NCBI RefSeq assembly: GCF_026339995.1 | Contig: NZ_JAPEPT010000002.1 | Span: forward strand, 997,501-1,061,500 | Direction: 5' to 3' | Origin: Streptomyces sp. NBC_01481 | GTDB lineage: Bacteria > Actinomycetota > Actinomycetes > Streptomycetales > Streptomycetaceae | DNA length: 64,000 nt | Shown: positions 38,291-47,561 of the stretch, piece by piece | Position numbering within the stretch: the first letter of the stretch is position 1 | Layout of the letters: each line of letters begins with the position of its first letter | Notes under the pieces: model-generated | Told to the model about the DNA's origin: nothing | What the model saw: only the letters and a program-made list of their open reading frames with translations | The model's database searches: none | Position numbers and translations under genes: made by a program

Positions 38291-39313
38291 CTACACGCAC
38301 CCGCACGACCGCCGGATCACCAATCCCGACGGGAACTGCTTCACCCTCTCCCGGCGCGACCCCACCACCCGAAGGCCGTCGTCCAGCACCAGGTCCACCG
38401 CCGCCCGCGCCATCGCCGGGCGGTCCGAGGAGACCGTCGTCAGCGGCGGGTCCGTGAGCGCCGCCTCCTTGACGTCGTCGAAGCCCGCAACGGCGAGCTC
38501 GCCCGGGACGTCTATCCGCAGTTCCCGCGCCGCCCGCAGTACACCGATCGCCTGGTCGTCCGTCGAGCAGAAGATCGCCGGCGGCCTGTCGGGCCCGGCG
38601 AGCAGCTTGAGGGCGACGAGATACGCGTCGTAGCGGTTGTAGGGGGCCTGAAACAACCGGCCCTCGACAGGCCGGCCGGACTCCAGCATCGCCCGTCGCC
38701 AGCCCTCGACGTGGTCCGCGACCGGGTCGCCGACCGCCGGGGTGTTCTCGATGCCGCCGAGGCAGGCGACGTACTCGTGCCCGTGCTCCAGCAGATGCCG
38801 GGTCGCGAGCTGCGCGCCGCCGATGTCGTCCGTCACGACGGCGACGTCGTCGATGGCCTCGGGCCGCTCGTGCAGAAGCACGACCCGCGCGTCCCACGCC
38901 TCGATCTCGGCCGCTGCCCGCTCGCTGGGGCCCTGGCTGACCAGGATCAGCCCGGAGACCCGCATCCCGAGGAAGGCCCGCAGATAGTGGACCTCGCGCT
39001 CGTCGCGGTAGTCGGAGTTCCCGACGAGGACCATTTTTCCGCGCTCGGCCGCGGCCTGTTCCACCGCATGCGCCATCTCGGCGAAGAACGGCTGCCGCGC
39101 GTCCGGAACGATCATGCCTATGAGGTCGGTCCGCCGCGATGCCATCGCCTGGGCGACCCGGTCGGGCCGGTAGCCCAGCTCTTTGATCGCGGCGAGTACC
39201 CGCTCGCGCGTGGCCGGGGCGACCGGCCGGGGTCCGTTGTTGATGACATAGCTGACGACCGCGGTCGAAGTCCCCGCCAGTCGCGCCACATCGTCCCGCG
39301 TCACCTTGGCCAC
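38291..39313 (-). CDS. LacI-family transcriptional regulator
   Basis: A 340-aa repressor with an N-terminal LacI helix-turn-helix ([24 protein letters not shown]) and a periplasmic-binding-like sensor domain. GTG start. No sugar transporter or glycosidase is adjacent, so the effector cannot be guessed. It lies 24 bases after the glnR stop and may be co-transcribed with it. Confidence 0.93.
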   Translation of the reverse strand: MAKVTRDDVARLAGTSTAVVSYVINNGPRPVAPATRERVLAAIKELGYRPDRVAQAMASRRTDLIGMIVPDARQPFFAEMAHAVEQAAAERGKMVLVGNSDYRDEREVHYLRAFLGMRVSGLILVSQGPSERAAAEIEAWDARVVLLHERPEAIDDVAVVTDDIGGAQLATRHLLEHGHEYVACLGGIENTPAVGDPVADHVEGWRRAMLESGRPVEGRLFQAPYNRYDAYLVALKLLAGPDRPPAIFCSTDDQAIGVLRAARELRIDVPGELAVAGFDDVKEAALTDPPLTTVSSDRPAMARAAVDLVLDDGLRVVGSRRERVKQFPSGLVIRRSCGCV

Positions 39314-39337
39314 GCGCGGCAGTCTACGCGGGGTGAC

Positions 39338-40141
39338 CTACCTCTGGGCAGGGCGTACGGCTGCTTCATGCTCCTCTGCCGGTTCCTCCGTACGGACTAC
39401 GGGTTCCGCCGCCGTACGGGCGAGCGCGGCCGCGGCCTTCGCCTTGGCCTCCTCCGACGCGCGCTCGACCTTCTCCGGCGTGACGAAGCGATAGCCCACG
39501 TTCCGGACGGTCCCGATCAGCGACTCGTGCTCCGGGCCGAGCTTCGCGCGCAGCCGACGTACATGCACGTCCACCGTGCGCGTACCGCCGAAGTAGTCGT
39601 AGCCCCAGACCTCCTGGAGGAGCTGCGCGCGGGTGAAGACGCGCCCCGGGTGCTGCGCGAGGTACTTCAGGAGCTCGAACTCCTTGAAGGTCAGATCCAG
39701 GACCCGGCCCTTCAGCTTCGCGCTGTAGGTCGCCTCGTCCACCGACAGATCGCCGTTGCGGATCTCCATGGGGGAGTCGTCCGAGGTGATCTGCTGGCGG
39801 CCCATCGCCAGCCGCAGCCGCGCCTCGACCTCGGCGGGGCCCGCTGTGTCGAGAAGCACATCGTCGATGCCCCAGTCGGCGGTGACGGCCGCGAGACCGC
39901 CCTCGGTCACGACGAGGATCAGCGGACAGCCCGGTCCGGTGGACCGCAGCAGCTGGCACAGCGACCGCACCTGCGGCAGATCGCGGCGTCCGTCGACCAG
40001 GATCACATCGGCACCGGGGGTGTCGACGAGAGCCGGTCCCTCGGCCGGGGCCACCCGGACGTTGTGCAAGAGCAGTCCGAGGGCGGGAAGCACCTCCGTC
40101 GACGGCTGGAGGGCATTGGTCAGGAGCAGCAGAGAGCTCAT
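39338..40141 (-). CDS. glnR: Nitrogen-response regulator GlnR
   Basis: A 267-aa OmpR-type regulator beginning [30 protein letters not shown], the GlnR signature. The atypical receiver keeps an Asp ([12 protein letters not shown]), but GlnR lacks a dedicated kinase. The C-terminal winged helix ([30 protein letters not shown]) binds promoters of glnA, glnII, amtB and nir genes. AGGTGGGG precedes the ATG; a longer upstream frame is rejected. The C-terminal Glu/Ala-rich tail is normal for Streptomyces. Confidence 0.95.
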   Translation of the reverse strand: MSSLLLLTNALQPSTEVLPALGLLLHNVRVAPAEGPALVDTPGADVILVDGRRDLPQVRSLCQLLRSTGPGCPLILVVTEGGLAAVTADWGIDDVLLDTAGPAEVEARLRLAMGRQQITSDDSPMEIRNGDLSVDEATYSAKLKGRVLDLTFKEFELLKYLAQHPGRVFTRAQLLQEVWGYDYFGGTRTVDVHVRRLRAKLGPEHESLIGTVRNVGYRFVTPEKVERASEEAKAKAAAALARTAAEPVVRTEEPAEEHEAAVRPAQR

Positions 40142-40273
40142 CGCGCCCCACCTGCCCGGGTCGTCCTGCGGTTGTGCACGGTTCGCTCGCCCATAACGTC
40201 GGTTCCTCCTCGGTCCCTGCGAGGACGTTGCGGCACTGCTTCGTACGGTGGCTCCCGCGCCCCGAGAGCCTTT

Positions 40274-40291
40274 GTTCACCTGCCTGTAACA
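40274..40291 (+). promoter_or_regulatory. PHO-box-like site upstream of glnR
   Basis: One good GTTCACCTGCC unit followed at an 11-base spacing by a degenerate TGTAACA, 133 bases upstream of the divergent glnR start. PhoP is known to repress nitrogen genes including glnR in S. coelicolor; this is a candidate for that site. Only one unit is strong. Confidence 0.4.
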
Positions 40292-40360
40292 ACGGCCGGG
40301 AAACACAAAAGGACCCGGGGGCTTCGTTGCCCGGATCCTCTGCCCAGCAGAATAACCCAC

Positions 40361-41167
40361 ATGAGTTCCCTGTCAGAGGGTCCATTTCACACTTCGGACG
40401 CTTCCTCGACCACTGACGGTCCTCGGCGCGCAATTCTGCGGACCGCTGACGGCGTCCGTATCGAGGCTGTTTACGAGCCGTGCAGCGCGGGTGTCGGCGC
40501 GACCGCGATCGTCATCGCACACGGTTTCACGGGGTCCGTGGGTCGGCCGTCCGTACGCCGTGCCGCGCGCGTGTTCGCCCAGCGTGCCGCCGTGGTCACC
40601 TTCTCCTTCCGGGGCCACGGAGGCTCCGGCGGGCGCTCCACGGTCGGCGACCGCGAGGTGCTCGATCTCGCGGCCGCGGTCGAGTGGGCGCGTGGACTCG
40701 GTCACACCCGGGTGGTGACGGCCGGTTTCTCGATGGGCGGCTCCGTAGTGCTGCGGCACGCGGCGATGCACGAGGGGCGCAAAGAGGCGCGCACGGACGC
40801 GGTCGCCGCCGTCAGTGCTCCCGCTCGTTGGTATTACCGCGGTACGGCCCCTATGCGGCGGCTGCACTGGGTGGTTACGCGTCCGCTCGGCCGGCTCGTC
40901 GGCCGCTACGGCCTGGCCACCCGTATCCATCCCGAGGTCTGGGACCCGGTCCCGCTCTCCCCGGTGGAGTCCGTGCCGCTCATCGCGCCCACGCCGCTGC
41001 TGATCGTCCACGGTGACCGCGACCCGTACTTCCCGGTCGATCACCCCCGGATGCTGGCCGCGGCGGGTGACGCCGAACTGTGGCTGGAGCCGGGCATGGG
41101 ACATGCCGAGAACGCGGCCGGCGAGGAGCTGCTGGCCCGCCTCGCCGACTGGCTGATCCGCGCGTAG
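40361..41167 (+). CDS. Alpha/beta hydrolase
   Basis: A 268-aa alpha/beta-hydrolase. The nucleophile elbow is GFSMGG (Ser near residue 126), the oxyanion segment [10 protein letters not shown] is near residue 50, the acid is in [10 protein letters not shown], and the terminal His is in GMGHAEN. Substrate unknown. It is divergent from glnR and 33 bases ahead of the MoaD-like gene, with which it may be co-transcribed. Confidence 0.92.
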   Translation: MSSLSEGPFHTSDASSTTDGPRRAILRTADGVRIEAVYEPCSAGVGATAIVIAHGFTGSVGRPSVRRAARVFAQRAAVVTFSFRGHGGSGGRSTVGDREVLDLAAAVEWARGLGHTRVVTAGFSMGGSVVLRHAAMHEGRKEARTDAVAAVSAPARWYYRGTAPMRRLHWVVTRPLGRLVGRYGLATRIHPEVWDPVPLSPVESVPLIAPTPLLIVHGDRDPYFPVDHPRMLAAAGDAELWLEPGMGHAENAAGEELLARLADWLIRA

Positions 41168-41200
41168 CCCATCATGGAAGCCGACGAAAGGAGTGCCGTC

Positions 41201-41455
41201 ATGGCAGCGGGAACGATCCGCTACTGGGCCGCGGCCAAGTCAGCGGCCGGAGTCGCGGAGGAGCCGTACGCGGCCCGAACGCTCGCCGAGGCGCTCGATG
41301 CCGTGCGCGAACGACACCCCGGAGAACTGACGCGCGTACTGCAGCGGTGTTCCTTCCTCATCGACGGTGACCCCGTCGGAACCCGCGGCCATGAGACCGT
41401 ACGGCTTGCCGAGGGCGGCACGGTCGAGGTGCTCCCGCCGTTCGCAGGAGGGTGA
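41201..41455 (+). CDS. MoaD/ThiS-family sulfur carrier protein
   Basis: An 84-aa ubiquitin-fold protein ending in the required Gly-Gly (LPPFAGG). It starts at the ATG preceded by AAAGGAG; a longer in-frame start is less likely. MoaD/ThiS proteins carry sulfur as a C-terminal thiocarboxylate for molybdopterin or other cofactors. No moaE lies nearby, and the sulfur genes 2.5 kb on (cysA, DUF1416, DsrE) make a broader sulfur-transfer role plausible. Confidence 0.9.
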   Translation: MAAGTIRYWAAAKSAAGVAEEPYAARTLAEALDAVRERHPGELTRVLQRCSFLIDGDPVGTRGHETVRLAEGGTVEVLPPFAGG

Positions 41456-41465
41456 AGCGCGCAAC

Positions 41466-42581
41466 ATGAGCAGCGATCAGCAGTATCCCTACGGGCAGCA
41501 AAAGCCCTACCCGGAACAGCAGCCGTACCCGGAACAGCAGCAATATCAGCAGTACCAGGACCCGTACCAGCAGCCGGTCTACGACTCGGGCGCCACTCAG
41601 ACCTGGGAGGCCGAGACCTGGGACACGCAGTACCAGCCGGTCATGCACCCCGCGCAGCCCGTGCACCCCGTGCAGCCCGCCGCCCCGGATGCCGCGTATC
41701 TGCCGCCGCGGGCCGCCTACCCGCTGCCGCCGGAGGCCCCGGCTCCGTCGCCCGAACCCGCGGCTGCGTACGCGCCGCCCGCCGCCGAGGGATACAGCGC
41801 CCCCACCACCCTCGGCAACGCGCGGATCACCGACGCCCAGCGCGCCCGCGCCGAGGGACGCTCGCCGATCATCCCGCCGGGTATGCAGCCGGCAGGGCTG
41901 ACCGCCGCCCTGGGAATGCTGTTCGCGGTGTGCGCGGCCATCGGCCCGTACGCCCTGCTCGTACCGCTCGTCCTGCTCCAGGCACTCACCGCCGCCGGCT
42001 GGTTCCGGCTGAACGGCATGTGGCCCGCCCGGCAGGGCATCGCGCTCGCCTTCGCGGGCGGCCTCGCCGCCGACGCCGTACTGCTGTCCGTCGGCCGCGA
42101 GCATGCGCCCGCCGCGATCATCGGCACGCTCGGCGTCTGGGTGCTGCTCACGCTCGTACTGCAGCTGCGCAGCCACGCGGGCGCCGACGAGCGGATGTAC
42201 GGCCTGATGGCGACCGTCGCATCGGCCGCGCTCGCCATCCTCGCCACCGGGCATCTCGCTGCCGCGGAGGACGCCGTGGTCATCGGCGGGATCGCGGTCG
42301 CCGTGACCGTACTGGCTCGTGCGCTGCCCCTGCCGGGTGTCGCATCCGTCGTGCTCACGCTGCTGGCCTCGGCGGGCGCCGGAATCGCGGGCGGCGGTCT
42401 GACCGGCATCGGCGCCGAGGGCGCGCTGCTCGGCATGGTCGCTGGTGTCTGCGCGCTGGTCGGACTGCGGGTCGCGAGCTACGACTACCCCTCCCGCTTC
42501 GTCCACCTGACGGCGGGTGTGGCCCTGCCCCTGACCGCCGCGGCCCCCGCCGTGTACCTGATCGGCCGCGCGCTGGTATGA
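41466..42581 (+). CDS. Polytopic membrane protein with Gln/Pro/Tyr-rich N-terminus
   Basis: A 371-aa protein. The first 130 residues are low-complexity, rich in QQ, YP and PEQQ repeats, followed by a hydrophobic C-terminal domain of about eight helices (145-370) full of Ala/Leu/Gly. The ATG is 10 bases after the MoaD-like stop. No known motif; conserved Streptomyces integral membrane protein of unknown role. The tyrosine- and proline-rich tail may mediate assembly at the membrane. Confidence 0.88.
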   Translation: MSSDQQYPYGQQKPYPEQQPYPEQQQYQQYQDPYQQPVYDSGATQTWEAETWDTQYQPVMHPAQPVHPVQPAAPDAAYLPPRAAYPLPPEAPAPSPEPAAAYAPPAAEGYSAPTTLGNARITDAQRARAEGRSPIIPPGMQPAGLTAALGMLFAVCAAIGPYALLVPLVLLQALTAAGWFRLNGMWPARQGIALAFAGGLAADAVLLSVGREHAPAAIIGTLGVWVLLTLVLQLRSHAGADERMYGLMATVASAALAILATGHLAAAEDAVVIGGIAVAVTVLARALPLPGVASVVLTLLASAGAGIAGGGLTGIGAEGALLGMVAGVCALVGLRVASYDYPSRFVHLTAGVALPLTAAAPAVYLIGRALV

Positions 42582-42732
42582 GCCGCGCCCGGGTGTGACC
42601 TGTGCGGTGCTCCCGGCCAGGAACCAATGCCCCTGCGCCAAACGTCGATCATTCGACAGAAGGCGTCGTCCGCACTGGTTTAGGCTCGCGGCGTCACGGG
42701 GGCCGGACGGACAGGGTGGGGGACACCGAGCA

Positions 42733-43482
42733 ATGCGCGCACTGCGAATACTGCTGATCGTCGTCGTGATCCTCGGCGGCATCTTCGTCGCCGCGGACCG
42801 GATCGCGGTGAACATGGCCGAGTCCGAGGCGGCCGACAAGATCAAGAGCAGTCAGGGGCTGAGCTCGACTCCCGAGATCTCGATCAAGGGTTTCCCCTTC
42901 CTCACCCAGGTCGTGGGCAAGGAACTCGACGAGGTCGACGTCAGCCTTGCCGGCATCACCGCCAGCGCGGGCGGCCGCTCGGTCAACGTCACCGAGGTCA
43001 CGGCCGAGCTGCGCAGCGTGAAGATCGACAGCAGCTTCTCCTCCGCCGTCGCGGACCGGGCCGACGGTTCCGCCCGGATCTCCTACGCCGATCTGACGAA
43101 GGCCGCGCCCCAGGGCGCCACCGTCGGCTACGCGGGACCCGAGCGGGCGGCGAAGGGCCAGGTCAAGGTCACCGGGCCGCTCACCGACCTGCTGGAGGGC
43201 GCGGGCATCAAGGTGCCCGGCGCGTTCAAGGGCCTGCTCAAGGGCCGCACGGTCACCGCTTACAGCACCGTCGGGCTCACGGGCGGCAGTACGGTCCAGC
43301 TGAAGGCCGAGTCGCTGCCGAGGCTGCCGCTGCCGGGCTTCGACGAGAAGCTGCGGCAGGTCATCGACTACGACCTGAAGATCGCCGGGATGCCGTCCAG
43401 CATCAAGCTGGACAAGGTCGAGGCGACGGACGCGGGCCTGCGCTTCTCGGGCAGGGGCACCAACGTCTCACTGGCGGGCTGA
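42733..43482 (+). CDS. DUF2993 family exported protein
   Basis: A 249-aa protein with one N-terminal membrane anchor (LRILLIVVVILGGIFVAADR) and the DUF2993 domain: a beta-rich fold with SIKGFPFLTQVVGKELDEVDVSL and a second strand set ending GTNVSLAG. Known only as an actinobacterial envelope family; some resemblance to lipid-transfer tubular folds has been noted, not shown here. It stands alone. Confidence 0.88.
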   Translation: MRALRILLIVVVILGGIFVAADRIAVNMAESEAADKIKSSQGLSSTPEISIKGFPFLTQVVGKELDEVDVSLAGITASAGGRSVNVTEVTAELRSVKIDSSFSSAVADRADGSARISYADLTKAAPQGATVGYAGPERAAKGQVKVTGPLTDLLEGAGIKVPGAFKGLLKGRTVTAYSTVGLTGGSTVQLKAESLPRLPLPGFDEKLRQVIDYDLKIAGMPSSIKLDKVEATDAGLRFSGRGTNVSLAG

Positions 43483-43725
43483 ATTCCAGCCCGTCCGGCG
43501 TTGTGAGGACATGGGCGGAGGCCGGGAAAACCGGCGGACCGCCTGCACCCCGGCCGCATGGTGAGACGCCCCCGTCCGCTGGATAGAAAGAACGCGGGCG
43601 GATTCCCCGGCCGGGGTGGGCCGGAGCCGTCCGGGGCACGGTCTCGTTCCGCATAGTGGACGATCGCGTCTCAGTATCCGACACGCCGGTGACATAGCGG
43701 CCGAACCGTCCCTACGATCGGACGC

Positions 43726-43806
43726 ATGAAGCGACAGGCGGATCTCACGAAGCGGCGGGCAGTAGACCTGTGCCGCGTCGCCGCCATGCTCTGTCGCACC
43801 TTCTGA
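43726..43806 (+). CDS. Leader peptide of the sulfur operon
   Basis: A 26-aa reading frame, MKRQADLTKRRAVDLCRVAA then MLCRTF, 141 bases before cysA. Short peptides with the core RRxVDLCRVAAxLC precede many actinobacterial sulfur-assimilation genes and are thought to sense cysteine supply through the two Cys codons (family knowledge). Downstream, GGGAGCGGGACTCCC (43810-43824) forms a small stem that could take part in attenuation. Too short for normal gene finders. Confidence 0.85.
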   Translation: MKRQADLTKRRAVDLCRVAAMLCRTF

Positions 43807-43947
43807 GCGGGAGCGGGACTCCCGTATCCCCCGAGCCCTTCGATCTGTTGTCAGGGCCACCCCTCGTGCCGGTAAGCCGCGCGCTGCGCCTACCTGCACA
43901 CCCTCTCTCGCACCACCCGCCGCACACTGCCCCGGAGGAGATAGAGC

Positions 43948-44793
43948 ATGAGCCGCAGCGACGTCCTGGTAGACGCCGACTGGGTCGAGGCCCACATCGA
44001 AGACCCGAAGGTCGTCATCGTCGAGGTCGACGAAGACACCGCCGCGTACGACAAGAACCACATCAAGAACGCCGTCCGGATCGACTGGAAGAGCGACCTC
44101 CAGGACCCGGTCCGCCGTGACTTTATCGACCAGGAGGGCTTCGAGAAGCTCCTCTCGGCGAAGGGCATCGCCAACGACGACACCGTCGTCCTCTACGGCG
44201 GCAACAACAACTGGTTCGCCTCGTACGCCTACTGGTACTTCAAGCTCTACGGCCACGACAGCGTCAAGCTCCTCGACGGTGGCCGCAAGAAGTGGGAGCT
44301 CGACTCCCGCGACCTGGTCGACGGCTCCGAGGTCCCCGGCCGCCCGGCCACCGAGTACAAGGCCAAGGCCCAGGACACCTCCATCCGCGCCTTCCGCGAC
44401 GACGCCGTCGCCGCGATCGGCAATCTGAACCTGGTCGACGTGCGCTCGCCCGACGAGTTCAGCGGCAAGCTGCTCGCCCCGGCGCACCTCCCGCAGGAGC
44501 AGTCGCAGCGTCCGGGCCACATCCCGTCCGCGCGCAACATCCCGTGGTCCAAGAACGCCAACGACGACGGCACCTTCAAGTCGGACGACGAGCTCAAGGC
44601 GCTCTACGCCGAGGAGCAGGTCGACCTGGCGAAGGACACCATTGCGTACTGCCGCATCGGTGAGCGCTCCGCGCTGACCTGGTTCGTCCTGCACGAGCTG
44701 CTCGGCGTCCAGAACGTCAAGAACTACGACGGCTCCTGGACCGAGTACGGCTCCCTCGTCGGCGTGCCGATCGAGCTCGGCGCCAACAAGTAA
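43948..44793 (+). CDS. cysA: Thiosulfate sulfurtransferase (rhodanese)
   Basis: A 281-aa tandem rhodanese. The inactive N-terminal domain is followed by an active C-terminal domain with the catalytic loop YCRIGERS. It transfers sulfane sulfur from thiosulfate to acceptors. The name cysA follows actinobacterial usage and is not the sulfate ABC ATPase. GGAGGAG precedes the ATG. It is followed by the DUF1416 gene after 42 bases, an order also found in mycobacteria (cysA2/sseC2). Confidence 0.95.
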   Translation: MSRSDVLVDADWVEAHIEDPKVVIVEVDEDTAAYDKNHIKNAVRIDWKSDLQDPVRRDFIDQEGFEKLLSAKGIANDDTVVLYGGNNNWFASYAYWYFKLYGHDSVKLLDGGRKKWELDSRDLVDGSEVPGRPATEYKAKAQDTSIRAFRDDAVAAIGNLNLVDVRSPDEFSGKLLAPAHLPQEQSQRPGHIPSARNIPWSKNANDDGTFKSDDELKALYAEEQVDLAKDTIAYCRIGERSALTWFVLHELLGVQNVKNYDGSWTEYGSLVGVPIELGANK

Positions 44794-44835
44794 TCCCCCT
44801 CTCCCCTCCCTCCCCGCTCACGAAGGACAGCCTCT

Positions 44836-45123
44836 ATGTGTGGAGCAAAGGCCGGCGGCCCCGACGCTTCGACGATCAAGCCCGGCGAGACGACCATCCA
44901 GGGCAGTGTGACCCGTGACGGCGAGCCCGTCACCGGCTACGTGCGCCTGCTGGACTCGACCGGTGAGTTCACCGCCGAGGTCCCGACCTCGGCGACCGGA
45001 CAGTTCCGCTTCTACGCGGCCGAGGGCACGTGGACCGTGCGCGCGCTCGTCCCGGGCGCCACGGCGGACCGTACGGTCGTCGCGCAGACCGGTGGCCTGG
45101 CTGAGGTGGCCATCGCCGTCTGA
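44836..45123 (+). CDS. sseC: DUF1416 protein (SseC-like)
   Basis: A 95-aa DUF1416 protein starting MCGAKAGGPD, then a beta-sandwich-like body (TTIQGSVTRDGEPVTGYVRLLD). The conserved Cys at position 2 and the fixed pairing with CysA rhodanese suggest a sulfur carrier or partner, but the reaction is not known. Confidence 0.92.
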   Translation: MCGAKAGGPDASTIKPGETTIQGSVTRDGEPVTGYVRLLDSTGEFTAEVPTSATGQFRFYAAEGTWTVRALVPGATADRTVVAQTGGLAEVAIAV

Positions 45124-45139
45124 GTCATCTCGTACTGGC

Positions 45140-45196
45140 CGAAGGGCCGCACCCCAGGGGGTTGGACGCTTACCTGGAACCGGGTGCGGCCCTTCG
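45140..45196 (+). terminator. Terminator after the cysA-DUF1416 operon
   Basis: A perfect 15-bp stem, CGAAGGGCCGCACCC with its complement, encloses 27 bases and begins 17 bases after the DUF1416 stop. It lies just before the DUF3099 gene. Confidence 0.85.
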
Positions 45197-45227
45197 GTCG
45201 TCCGGTATTCGGCCGTACGCTGAAGGT

Positions 45228-45485
45228 ATGTACGCGCGGCGCCGTCACGCCTACTTCCTGCTGATGGGCGGATGCCTGGTCCTGTTCGTGTCCGCCTGGG
45301 CCTTCGTGCGGCTGTGGTCGATCCCCGCCGCCGTCGGCATGTGCGTCGTCGCCATGGTCATCCCGCCGGTCGCCGCGATGGTCGCCAATGCGCGCGGGCC
45401 CGAGGACCGCTGGTGGGACGATCCGTCCGGGGATCCGAAGTCCGACGAGTGGTGGGACGAGCTCGACGGCAAGAAGCGCCAGTAG
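45228..45485 (+). CDS. DUF3099 small membrane protein
   Basis: An 85-aa protein with two membrane helices (about 9-30 and 34-54) and an acidic, Trp-rich C-terminus (RWWDDPSGD, DEWWDELDGKK), the DUF3099 pattern. The ATG after TGAAGGT is chosen; an in-frame start 22 codons earlier lies within the terminator stem. Function unknown. Confidence 0.88.
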   Translation: MYARRRHAYFLLMGGCLVLFVSAWAFVRLWSIPAAVGMCVVAMVIPPVAAMVANARGPEDRWWDDPSGDPKSDEWWDELDGKKRQ

Positions 45486-45523
45486 AAGCTCTCCGGCGCC
45501 CTTTCAGCAGCCGTCAGCAGCCC

Positions 45524-45886
45524 TCAGTAGACGAGCGCCTGGACGCCGTCCGGCATGATCTCGCTGACGAAGACCTGCGCGCCCGCGATCCGTACGCCGT
45601 CGAGCACATCCTTCTCCGTGATGTCCCGCCGTGCCGCGCACTGGGTGCAGAGCGTGATCTGTCCCGCCGCCAGGATCGACTTGATCAGATCGGGAAGCGG
45701 CGCCGCATGCGGCAGCTCGAACTCCGCCGCCCTGCCCGGCAGCGCGAACCACGAGGACTCGCCGGTCAGCCAGAGCGACACCTCCACGCCGCTGGCGACG
45801 GCGACGGCCGCCACCGTGAAGGCCTGCGAGCAGCGTTCGGGCGCGTCGGCGCCGGCGGTCACCTTGATCACGAGCTTTTTCGACAT
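45524..45886 (-). CDS. DsrE family sulfur-relay protein
   Basis: A 120-aa DsrE/DsrF-like protein (KLVIKVTAGADAPERCSQAFTVAAVAVASG). Cys residues are in ERCSQA and in LCTQCAAR; the second fits the site that carries persulfide in DsrE relatives. It faces the DUF3099 gene and lies next to the rhodanese operon, so sulfur transfer is a reasonable inference. Confidence 0.9.
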   Translation of the reverse strand: MSKKLVIKVTAGADAPERCSQAFTVAAVAVASGVEVSLWLTGESSWFALPGRAAEFELPHAAPLPDLIKSILAAGQITLCTQCAARRDITEKDVLDGVRIAGAQVFVSEIMPDGVQALVY

Positions 45887-45962
45887 GCCCGAACTGTAAT
45901 CCCGGGCCGCACAACCCCGTCCGTACCTCGGTTGTCTGTGCTGTGCACAGGTAACGGAATCT

Positions 45963-46761
45963 GTGCCTCATGTCCCGTGGGGGGACCTTTTGGAAACGCC
46001 AGAAATTCGTCCTGAGCGGCAGAAACCGCCGCGCCCGCCGCGCAGGCGGGGCCGTACGACCCTGCTGATCGCGGGCGCGGCGGTGCTCGGTGTGGTCACA
46101 GGTGTGGTCACCGGTTACGCCGTCCAGTTCGACCGTGAACCGACTCCGCTGCCGCCGCTGTCGCAGCCGGACCTGCGTGACGCGAAGACCGTGCCGGCGG
46201 GCCCGGGCACCACCGCGCAGTCGGTCAATGTGAACCGCCGGGTCAAGACCGACGGTGATCTGCGCAGGCTGCTGCTGAAGAAGCCGAAGGGCGCCAAGGC
46301 CGGCAAGTCGCTGTCCGAGGGCTGGACGAGCCTCGTCCAGTACGCGGACGCCTACGACAAGCCCGACCGCATGTTCAAGGAGATGGTGAACGACGATTCC
46401 CGCCGGATCGCACACGACCTCCTGGGAGGAGCGTGGCGAGGTCTTCGTCACCGTCAACCTGATCCAGTTCCGCGATGACGACGTCCTCGCCGCCCGCGAG
46501 TGGGGCATGGATCAGCAGGGCTACATGGGGATGGAGGAGCACGCCGGCAACAGCGGCGAGCCGATCCCCGGCAGCGGCAACGGGCGGGTCTACGTCTACG
46601 ACAAGCCGATCCGCCACGCCGGTTACGAGCCGCTCTACCAGGCCAGGGTCATCGCCCAGCGCGGTGATGTCGTCATGGAGATCTGGTACGTGAACAACAC
46701 CCGCAAGGTCTCCGCGAAGGCCGTGATGTCCCTCGCCAAGCAGCAGCTGGAGCGTCTGTGA
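45963..46761 (+). pseudogene. Frameshifted single-pass membrane protein gene
   Basis: Two reading frames form one product. Frame 1 (45963-46478) encodes a Pro/Arg-rich tail, one membrane helix (TLLIAGAAVLGVVTGVVTGY) and most of an exported domain up to NDDSRRIA. The rest (TTSWEERGEVFVTVNLIQFRDD onward) continues in the next frame to 46761. One extra base around 46411-46416 (CACAC) explains the shift. The start may be GTG 45963 or TTG 45990, the latter after GGGGGG. The last codons overlap the next gene by GTGA. It is either a recent pseudogene or a sequencing error. Confidence 0.85.
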
Positions 46762-47561
46762 CCGAGCAGCCGGCCACCCCTGGGACTCCGGAGTCCGAGG
46801 AATCCGCCCCGGAAATACTCGCCACCCCCAAGGAGCCCCGCCGCGTCAACCGCAGGCTGGTCGTGGGCGGTTGTGCCGTGCTCGCCCTCGCGGTCGTCGC
46901 CGGCGGCAGCGTCTGGGCACTGGACAGGCTCGGCGAAGCCGACCGCACCGCGCCCACCGTTGTCTGGGCGGAACCGAAGGGTGGGTCCGCGGGTGACGAC
47001 AAGGCCACGCCGCCCAAGGGACTCGCCGCCAGGTTGCTGCCGGTGCCGCACGGCTACGAACTGGGCCCGGACATCGGCGAGTACGGGAATGACACCGTCC
47101 TCAACAAGAGGCAGGCCATCGCCGTGTTCAAGGAGGGCGGGCGGGACCTGCCTTCCGCTCAGCGCAATCAGAGCAACAAGGCGGTCGACAAGCTGAAGCT
47201 GCAGGGTGTCGCGATGCGCAGCTACCGGATCAGCAAGGGCGGGCTCGTCATCGAGACCCGGCTCGCGCAGATCCAGAACGCCGGGAAGGGCCGCGAACTG
47301 GCCAACTTCCAGAGCGAGTTCGCGGACGTACTCGGCATCTTCCGTAAGGGGCCTGCGATCAAGGGCTACAAGAACGCCCGGTGCTTCCTGATGCCCAAGG
47401 AGTCCGAGGCAAAGCTCGACGCCATGTTCTGCAGCGCCTACCAGGGCGATGTGCTGGTGAGCGCGAAAGCGTACGGCGTCAAGCCGTTCGACACCAAAGA
47501 GGCAGCGACGATGCTCTCCAAGCAGCTCGACCTTCTGAAGTCTCCCGGGGAGTACGTGTGA
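46758..47561 (+). CDS. Single-pass exported membrane protein, middle of three-gene operon
   Basis: A 267-aa protein: Pro/Glu-rich cytoplasmic tail (1-35), one helix (about 36-58, LVVGGCAVLALAVVAGGSVWAL) and an extracytoplasmic domain with GYELGPDIGEYGN and two Cys (RCFLM, MFCSAY) that could form a disulfide. It starts with GTG overlapping the previous stop and ends overlapping the next start, both by 4 bases. Topology and the C-terminal pattern (MLSKQLDLL) are shared with its neighbours. Not assignable to a known function. Confidence 0.88.
   Translation: MTEQPATPGTPESEESAPEILATPKEPRRVNRRLVVGGCAVLALAVVAGGSVWALDRLGEADRTAPTVVWAEPKGGSAGDDKATPPKGLAARLLPVPHGYELGPDIGEYGNDTVLNKRQAIAVFKEGGRDLPSAQRNQSNKAVDKLKLQGVAMRSYRISKGGLVIETRLAQIQNAGKGRELANFQSEFADVLGIFRKGPAIKGYKNARCFLMPKESEAKLDAMFCSAYQGDVLVSAKAYGVKPFDTKEAATMLSKQLDLLKSPGEYV

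Noticed and set aside
40285..40305. GlnR box (GTAAC...GAAAC) upstream of glnR
   Set aside because: The half-sites are present but spaced by 9 bases rather than the usual 6, so autoregulation is not supported.
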